64,000 bases of DNA from Streptomyces sp. CB02261 (GTDB lineage Bacteria > Actinomycetota > Actinomycetes > Streptomycetales > Streptomycetaceae), in contig NZ_LIVX01000005.1 in assembly GCF_001905665.1 (NCBI RefSeq), positions 208,114 through 272,113 of the forward strand, given 5' to 3'. Of the stretch, positions 59,440 to 64,000 are shown in pieces. The translations under genes were made by a program, and so were the position numbers. Each line of letters starts with the position of its first letter. The first letter of the stretch is position 1. The notes below the pieces were generated by a model. That model searched no databases and was not told the origin of the DNA. It saw only the letters and a program-made list of their open reading frames with translations.

Positions 59440-60726
59440 ATGTACTTCAGCGACCGGATCGACGCGGGCCGGCAGCTCGCGGCCCGACTCGGCCACCTCA
59501 AGGGCCGGGACGTCGTGGTGCTCGGTCTCCCTCGTGGCGGTGTACCGGTGGCCGCCGAGGTCGCCGACGCCCTCGGCGCGCCGCTCGACATCTGTCTCGT
59601 ACGGAAGCTCGGCCTGCCCCGTCAGCCGGAGCTCGCGATGGGCGCGCTCGGCGAGGGCGGCGTGCGGGTGGTCAACGAGCGGGTGATGCGTGAGACCGGC
59701 GCGGACGCGCGCGACCTCGCGGCCGTGGAGCGGCGCGAGCAGGCCGAGCTCGACCATCGCGCCCGTCGCTACCGGGGCAGCAGGCCCTCCATGCCGCTCG
59801 AAGGCCGGACGGTCCTCGTCGTCGACGACGGTCTCGCGACCGGTGCCACGGCCCTGGCGGCCTGTCGGGTGGTACGCGCCCGGGGCGCCGCCCGGATCGT
59901 CCTCGCGGTGCCGGTCGCGCCGCCCGGCTGGACGGCCCGGCTCGGCGGCGAGGCGGACGAGACCGTGAGCGTCCACACCCCGGAGTCCTTCTACGCGATC
60001 GGACAGTTCTACGGGGACTTCACGCAGACCCCGGACGCCGAGGTCATCGCCTGCCTGGACCGGAACCGGGCGACGCGGGGCCCGGTCGTCCACGAGACGG
60101 ACGTACGGATCCCGGCCACCGGAGCCACCCTCACCGGACGGCTCGCGATGCCCGAGGGCGCCCTCGGGATCGTCCTGTTCGCCCACGGCAGCGGCAGCAG
60201 TCGGCACAGCCCACGTAACCGCGCGGTGGCGGCGGCACTCAACCGGGCAGGCCTCGGGACCCTCCTCTTCGACCTGCTCACCGAGGCCGAGGCGGGGGAC
60301 CGGGCCCGGGTGTTCGACACTCCGCTGCTCGCCGGCCGGCTCGCCGAGGCGACGGAGTGGCTCGCCGCACGGCCGGAGACCGGTGCCCTGCCGCTGGGCT
60401 ACTTCGGGGCGAGCACGGGAGCGGCCGCCGCCCTGTGGGCGGCGGCCGCTCCCGCGTCCTCCGTGGTCGCCGTCGTCTCACGCGGCGGCCGGCCCGACCT
60501 CGCGGCCGATCACCTGGCCCAGGTCAGGGCCCCGACGCTCCTGGTGGTGGGCGGCGGGGACCCGCTGGTCCTCGACCTCAACCGACGGGCCGGCTCCCGG
60601 CTGCGCTGCGAGAACCGGCTGGCCGTCGTGGCGGGCGCCACGCACCTGTTCGAGGAGCCGGGCGCCCTTGAGGAGGTGGCGGAGCTCGCCGGCTCCTGGT
60701 TCACCCGGCACTTCCGGGATCAGTAG
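59440..60726 (+). CDS. phosphoribosyltransferase fused to an alpha/beta hydrolase
   Basis: The 428-aa product starts at the ATG at 59440 behind GGAAGG. Residues 1-210 are a type I phosphoribosyltransferase-like domain opening with MYFSDRIDAGRQLAARLGHL and holding the PRPP loop VLVVDDGLATGAT. Residues about 220-428 are a dienelactone-hydrolase-type domain with LFAHGSGSSRHSP, the nucleophile in YFGASTGAAAAL, an acid in GGGDPLV and a His in GATHLFEEPG. The fusion recurs in actinobacteria, but its reaction is unknown. Its end overlaps the convergent LysM gene by 7 bp. Confidence 0.87.
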   Translation: MYFSDRIDAGRQLAARLGHLKGRDVVVLGLPRGGVPVAAEVADALGAPLDICLVRKLGLPRQPELAMGALGEGGVRVVNERVMRETGADARDLAAVERREQAELDHRARRYRGSRPSMPLEGRTVLVVDDGLATGATALAACRVVRARGAARIVLAVPVAPPGWTARLGGEADETVSVHTPESFYAIGQFYGDFTQTPDAEVIACLDRNRATRGPVVHETDVRIPATGATLTGRLAMPEGALGIVLFAHGSGSSRHSPRNRAVAAALNRAGLGTLLFDLLTEAEAGDRARVFDTPLLAGRLAEATEWLAARPETGALPLGYFGASTGAAAALWAAAAPASSVVAVVSRGGRPDLAADHLAQVRAPTLLVVGGGDPLVLDLNRRAGSRLRCENRLAVVAGATHLFEEPGALEEVAELAGSWFTRHFRDQ

Positions 60727-61604
60727 GGTCCGTTGACGTTGTCGATGGAGCCGTAGCGGTCGGCCGCGTAGTTGCAGGCGGCGGTGATGTTGGCGACCGG
60801 GTCGAACAGGTCCGTGGACGTGCCCGGCACGTGGTAGGCGTCGAAGGTCGGCTGGATCACCTGCAGGAGGCCCTTCGAGGGGGTTCCGGCCACCGCGTTG
60901 GAGTCCCAGTTGTTGATGGCGAGGGGGTTGCCGGACGACTCGCGCATGATGTTGCGGAGGATCCCGTCGTAGGAGCCGGGGATGCCGCGCTGGGCCATGA
61001 TGTCCAGCGACTGCCGGATCCAGCCGTCGAGGTTGTTCGCGTACTGGGTGGCGGCGACGGGAGCGGCCTTCACGGGAGCGGCGGCGGGAGCGGCCTGCGC
61101 GGCGGAGGCGCCCGTCTTCTTCGCGACGGCCGGGGCGGCCGCGCGGCGCTCGGAGCGGCTCGCCCGATCGGCCGAACCGGTCTTCTTCGCCTGCTGTGGG
61201 GCGGCCTTCGCCGAAACCCGACCGATCGTCAGTTCAAGCCCGGGGCGAATAAGTGACGGGTTGTCACCCACCGCGCTCTTGTTGGCCTGATAAAGAGCCT
61301 TCCAACCCCCCTGAATTCCCTTCTTCTGGGCGATCAGGGAAAGCGAGTCGCCACGCACGACCGTGTAGGTGCGGGCGGCGGCCGGGGCGGTGGGAGCCTT
61401 GACGGCTGCCGCGGCGGAGGCGGGAGCGGCGAGGGCGGCGGCGGGCCGGGCGGCGAGTTCCGGGGCTCCGGAGACGGGCGCGGCACCGGCGGTGGCGGGG
61501 GTGATCAGCGGGAGGGCCAGGGCGGCTCCACCCGTTCCGAACAGGGCGAGTCCACGAGAGACGGTGTGGCGTCGGGGGCGGCGGTGCTTACCGTGAGCAG
61601 GCAT
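60720..61604 (-). CDS. secreted LysM lytic transglycosylase under c-di-AMP control
   Basis: The 294-aa preprotein starts at the ATG at 61604 (GAGAGGAA upstream). After a signal peptide (LALFGTGGAALALPLITPAT) and an Ala/Pro stretch comes a LysM domain (TYTVVRGDSLSLIAQKKGIQ, then LIRPGLELTIG). A basic/Ala linker follows. The C-terminal SLT-like domain has IMRESSGNPLAINNWDSNAV and GLLQVIQPTFDAYH, with the catalytic Glu in MRESSGNP. It cleaves peptidoglycan. A ydaO riboswitch in the leader ties it to c-di-AMP, as for other cell-wall genes of actinobacteria. Confidence 0.9.
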   Translation of the reverse strand: MPAHGKHRRPRRHTVSRGLALFGTGGAALALPLITPATAGAAPVSGAPELAARPAAALAAPASAAAAVKAPTAPAAARTYTVVRGDSLSLIAQKKGIQGGWKALYQANKSAVGDNPSLIRPGLELTIGRVSAKAAPQQAKKTGSADRASRSERRAAAPAVAKKTGASAAQAAPAAAPVKAAPVAATQYANNLDGWIRQSLDIMAQRGIPGSYDGILRNIMRESSGNPLAINNWDSNAVAGTPSKGLLQVIQPTFDAYHVPGTSTDLFDPVANITAACNYAADRYGSIDNVNGPY

Positions 61605-61617
61605 GACGGATTCCTCT

Positions 61618-61796
61618 CCGGCGCCTGCGGGGTGAGCTGTCGGGTTCGGACTGGAGATGCCCGGCCGCGCGCACGCGGCTTCACCCCGAGCCGTCCCGGA
61701 TTCCGGGCCGGCGTATTCGTGGGTCCCCCGCTCCTGCCGTCGGGTGAAAAGGGAGGTATTTCGAGCGGTGGCAGGATTCGGCGATCCGCTCGAATG
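61618..61796 (-). ncRNA. ydaO-yuaA c-di-AMP riboswitch
   Basis: On the minus strand GGGGGACCCA, then GGGGTGAAGCCGCG, then CATCTCCAGTCCGAACCCGA and CAGCTCACCCCGCAGGCG occur in this order, the four diagnostic blocks of the class. An early stem (CGAGCGG/CCGCTCG) and CCTGCC/GGCAGG pairing fit its 5' part. It ends just before the LysM start. c-di-AMP binding turns such genes off. Confidence 0.9.
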
Positions 61797-61802
61797 GAGG
61801 TG

Positions 61803-61832
61803 ACCGTAGGCCAGCAATGCGGAAAAGGACAA
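61803..61832 (-). promoter_or_regulatory. promoter of the riboswitch transcript
   Basis: On the minus strand TTGTCC (61827-61832), an 18-nt spacer and TACGGT (61803-61808) fit a vegetative promoter. The start would fall near 61796, exactly at the riboswitch 5' end. Confidence 0.5.
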
Positions 61833-62132
61833 GAGGGATGGGTGGTCGTCCCCGGAAGAAGGATCACCGAATTCGCCGAATTCAAGATCGACCGTTCTTC
61901 CGGCGTGCCGAACTTCCTTGCGCGGCCCGGATCGCGTCCGTCCATGGAGGGGGTTGCGTCGCCGGGGAGTGAGTCGCGTCACCAGGTGCCTAATGTCCGA
62001 ATATGCACCTTAATTCTGTTAATACTGAAGTGTTCTGTAAGGGGTCAAGGGATTCGGGGCGCTCAAGGGCATACAGCGCAAAGCCGACATTTGTGTTGAA
62101 GGATGGTGCACCCCGACCTAGGAGCCGCCCGG
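61833..62132. other. A/T-richer intergenic stretch
   Basis: No gene is seen. Features are GAATTC-GCC-GAATTC near 61870 and an A/T-rich part at about 62000-62045, unusual for this genome, which may hold the promoter of the DUF6197-type gene. Confidence 0.4.
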
Positions 62133-62777
62133 ATGTCCCCCTCCGCAGCCCTGATCAGCCCCGACGCCCTCGACCGCGAGGCCGCCGCCCTCTACGAGAG
62201 CGCCACCTGGCAGCGGATCGTCACGGACTGGATGGCCGCCCCACCGCACCCGGCCACGCCCGGCCCCGTACCCGGCATCACCCCGGACGCCGCGCCGGAC
62301 CCCGAGAGATGGCGGGCCCTGCTCAGCCTGCCGGTGGACCGGCTCGTCGCCGACGCGCTCGACGCGCTGCCGCCGCCCCTTCCCGTCGAGCGCCGGCTCC
62401 CGGGCCGGATCGGCGCCGTCCTGCCCGACCGGCTGCACGCCTGGCGCCGGGTCGGCCAGCCCGAACTGCGCCCCTCGGTCCACCTCGGCTACGCGCGCCT
62501 GGTCCTGACCGAGTGGGGCTGGCAGAACACCCCGTACAAGCTGCGGGACGCCCGAGGGGCCCGATGCGTCTGCGGCGCCTTGCTCGCCGCTCACCGCCTC
62601 GGCTACGGCAGTGCGGCGACGATGAACGAGGCGGCCGCCTGGATCATGGCCGAACTGCGGTCACGCGGGTGGCGCGAGCTGATCGGACCGTGGAACCGGG
62701 CACCCGGCCGCACCGCAGCCGACGCCGTCGCCCTCCTCGACGCCACGATCCGCCGCGCCGCGCACGCCGGCCGCTGA
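62133..62777 (+). CDS. DUF6197-type protein
   Basis: The 214-aa product starts at the ATG at 62133 with AGGAG 9 nt upstream (an ATG at 62103 lacks room for a site). The C-terminal part has the DUF6197 pattern: YKLRDARGARCVCGALLAAH, RLGYGSAATMNEA, and WNRAPGRTAADAVALLDATI. The N-terminal part is Pro-rich with helices. Function unknown; the conserved R-x-C-x-C-G-A-L segment is notable. Several such proteins occur in each Streptomyces genome. Confidence 0.7.
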   Translation: MSPSAALISPDALDREAAALYESATWQRIVTDWMAAPPHPATPGPVPGITPDAAPDPERWRALLSLPVDRLVADALDALPPPLPVERRLPGRIGAVLPDRLHAWRRVGQPELRPSVHLGYARLVLTEWGWQNTPYKLRDARGARCVCGALLAAHRLGYGSAATMNEAAAWIMAELRSRGWRELIGPWNRAPGRTAADAVALLDATIRRAAHAGR

Positions 62778-62801
62778 CCGGCAGGCGCCGTCGCCGGCGG
62801 C

Positions 62802-63680
62802 TCACACCTCCTGGAGCGCCGTGACGAGACCCCGCACGGCGGGCAGGCTCAGGGACGACTCCCGTACCGCCGCGTGGATCGCGCGGACCGGCTCCGGGCC
62901 GCGGACCTTGCGGACGACCACGTTCGGGTGGCGGCTGCCCAGGCCCGTCAACGGGACCAGGCTGACGCCGAGGCCGGCCGCGACGAAGCCCTGCGCCGTG
63001 GCGTACTCCTCGCACTCCACCGCGATGTCCGGGGTGAACCCGGCCGCCGCGCACGCGTCCATGACCGCGTCGAGGCACGGCCCGGGGCGCTCGCTGCCGA
63101 CCCAGGGTTCGGCGGCGAGCTCGGCCAGGTCGACGGCGGTACGGCGGGCCGCGAGCGGATGCCCCTTGGGCAGGACGGCCCGGTAGGGGTCGTCGAGCAG
63201 ATGGACCAGCCGCAGTCCGTCGCCCGACGCGGCGGTGGCACCGCTCCGGGGGCGTACGACGAGGGTGAGGTCCGCGTCCTCGTCCGGAGTGCCGTCGGCG
63301 ATCGTGAGCACGACGCGTACGCCGGGGTGCTCGACGCGGAACCGGGCCAGGGCGGGAGCGACCAGATCCGCGCCCGCCGTGGCGAAGTAGCGCATCGAGA
63401 TCTGTCCGGTGCGTCCCGCCCGCAGATCGGCCAGGGCGGTCTCGGCCTCGGCGACCTGACGGCCGATCACGGCGGCGTGCTCGGTGAGCAGCCGTCCGGC
63501 GGCGGTCGGTCGCACACCTCGGCCGAACCGTTCGAGCAGCGCGATACCGGCCTCCTTCTCCAGGACGCCGATCTGCTGACTCACGGCGGAGGGCGTGTAA
63601 CCGAGGTGCGCGGCCGCGGCGGTGACGGAGCCACTGCTGACGACGGCCCGCAGCACCTGCATACGTCTCACATCCAGCAT
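62802..63680 (-). CDS. LysR-family regulator
   Basis: The 292-aa product starts at the ATG at 63680 (MLDVRRMQVLRAVVSSGSVT), with the HTH AAAAHLGYTPSAVSQQIGVL, and a PBP-like effector domain at 90-290. It is divergent from an EamA transporter, and the start codon lies in a large dyad, as expected for a LysR protein that controls itself and its neighbour. The inducer is unknown. Confidence 0.88.
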   Translation of the reverse strand: MLDVRRMQVLRAVVSSGSVTAAAAHLGYTPSAVSQQIGVLEKEAGIALLERFGRGVRPTAAGRLLTEHAAVIGRQVAEAETALADLRAGRTGQISMRYFATAGADLVAPALARFRVEHPGVRVVLTIADGTPDEDADLTLVVRPRSGATAASGDGLRLVHLLDDPYRAVLPKGHPLAARRTAVDLAELAAEPWVGSERPGPCLDAVMDACAAAGFTPDIAVECEEYATAQGFVAAGLGVSLVPLTGLGSRHPNVVVRKVRGPEPVRAIHAAVRESSLSLPAVRGLVTALQEV

Positions 63681-63703
63681 GTAGCACAGCTTAACGCTGG
63701 ATG
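63671..63703. promoter_or_regulatory. LysR-type dyad
   Basis: CATCCAGC at 63671-63678 and GCTGGATG at 63696-63703 are perfect 8-bp arms with a 17-bp spacer. One arm covers the LysR start codon region; the other lies 49 bp before the transporter. Confidence 0.5.
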
Positions 63704-63751
63704 CATGATTCATCGCTTGTCCTGTCGGATGGGGCACGGGACCGTGAGGAC

Positions 63752-64000
63752 ATGACATCGGCGATACGCATGGGCGTCCTGGCCCTGCTCTGGGGCTCGG
63801 GCTTCCTCTGGATCAAGATCTCCCTCAACCAGGGCCTCACCCCGGGATGGATCACCTTCGTGCGCTGCCTGCTCGGCGCCGCGGTGCTCGTCGCGCTCGC
63901 CCACGGGGCGGGGCAGCGGCTGCCCCGGGACCGGGCGACCTGGGGACGGCTCGTCGTCGCCGCCTTCTTCTGCAACGCTCTGCCGTTCCTGCTCTTCTCG
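63752..64000 (+). CDS. EamA/DMT-family transporter (N-terminal part)
   Basis: The first 83 codons are in the window, from the ATG at 63752 (GAGG just before). The residues MGVLALLWGSGFLWIKISLN, then TPGWITFVRCLLGAAVLVAL and a third helix, are those of EamA drug/metabolite transporters (WGS-x-x-x-x-x-K motif). It is divergent from the LysR gene that probably regulates it. The rest is cut by the window end. Confidence 0.87.
   Translation, partial: MTSAIRMGVLALLWGSGFLWIKISLNQGLTPGWITFVRCLLGAAVLVALAHGAGQRLPRDRATWGRLVVAAFFCNALPFLLFS

Overview
The window is high-G+C actinobacterial chromosome, almost certainly Streptomyces. Evidence: strong G/C bias at third codon positions, GTG starts, many ATGA/GTGA start-stop overlaps, a conservon (CvnA-D), a DUF6397-type protein, a [4Fe-4S]-type NsrR with its operators, and TTGTCCACA-type DnaA boxes. 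No phage, transposase, integrase, CRISPR array, rRNA or tRNA was seen. The accessory mix of lone regulators, hydrolases and gene remnants would suit a chromosome arm, but this is inference.

Layout. 1-2.6 kb: the end of a MOSC protein, a secreted hydrolase and an unknown protein. 2.8-8.8 kb (minus): a three-gene operon of an unknown helical protein, an Hsp90-family ATPase and a 993-aa TPR protein, closed by a terminator; this is the best candidate for an undescribed system. 8.9-11 kb: a small protein, a methyltransferase and an MHYT membrane sensor. 11.1-16.3 kb: a conservon (NIT sensor kinase, roadblock protein, DUF742 protein, GTPase) followed by a second roadblock paralogue. 16.5-19.8 kb: DUF6397 protein, ATP-dependent DNA ligase, small protein. 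20-22.4 kb: a polysaccharide deacetylase lipoprotein; a 500-bp non-coding stretch with dyads, an ECF-type promoter, a hairpin and seven 22-bp repeats; then a lipoprotein coupled to an I36-type peptidase inhibitor.

22.5-24.2 kb is a nitric-oxide detoxification module (nsrR, hmp) with NsrR-like operators before both genes. 24.3-26.5 kb: Bcp peroxiredoxin, a PadR regulator divergent from an SRPBCC protein with a perfect inverted repeat between them, and a CU044_2847-type protein. 26.6-30.3 kb: PHB depolymerase-like enzyme, cupin, M20 amidohydrolase. At about 30,631 an AsnC/Lrp fragment and an SMP-30 fragment, both missing their 5' ends, abut exactly. 31-36.4 kb: a TetR/AidB-like acyl-CoA dehydrogenase pair, a GDT1 transporter under a yybP-ykoY manganese riboswitch, and a TetR/MFS pair read from a probably leaderless promoter built from operator palindromes.

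36.4-44 kb: two SpoIIE-type phosphatases, a remnant of a histidine kinase, a PAF-acetylhydrolase-like enzyme, a nucleosidase, a small HhH protein and a coupled MoxR/VWA pair. 44-55.7 kb: a luciferase-domain protein, another gene remnant, a membrane protein, a thioesterase divergent from an HxlR regulator, a BrkB protein, an ABC exporter divergent from a NarL-type two-component system, Nudix, AMIN-like, DUF6629-type, cyclophilin, NmrA-like and zinc-free ribosomal protein L31 genes. 55.8-64 kb: a third SpoIIE phosphatase (GAF/PAS), an alpha/beta hydrolase, a phosphoribosyltransferase-hydrolase fusion, a LysM/transglycosylase under a ydaO c-di-AMP riboswitch with a recognisable promoter, a DUF6197-type protein, and a LysR regulator divergent from an EamA transporter cut by the window end.

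Much of the regulation can be read directly: two riboswitches, several perfect operators and several probable leaderless starts. All searches and computations named below remain to be run; family names rest on motif recognition.
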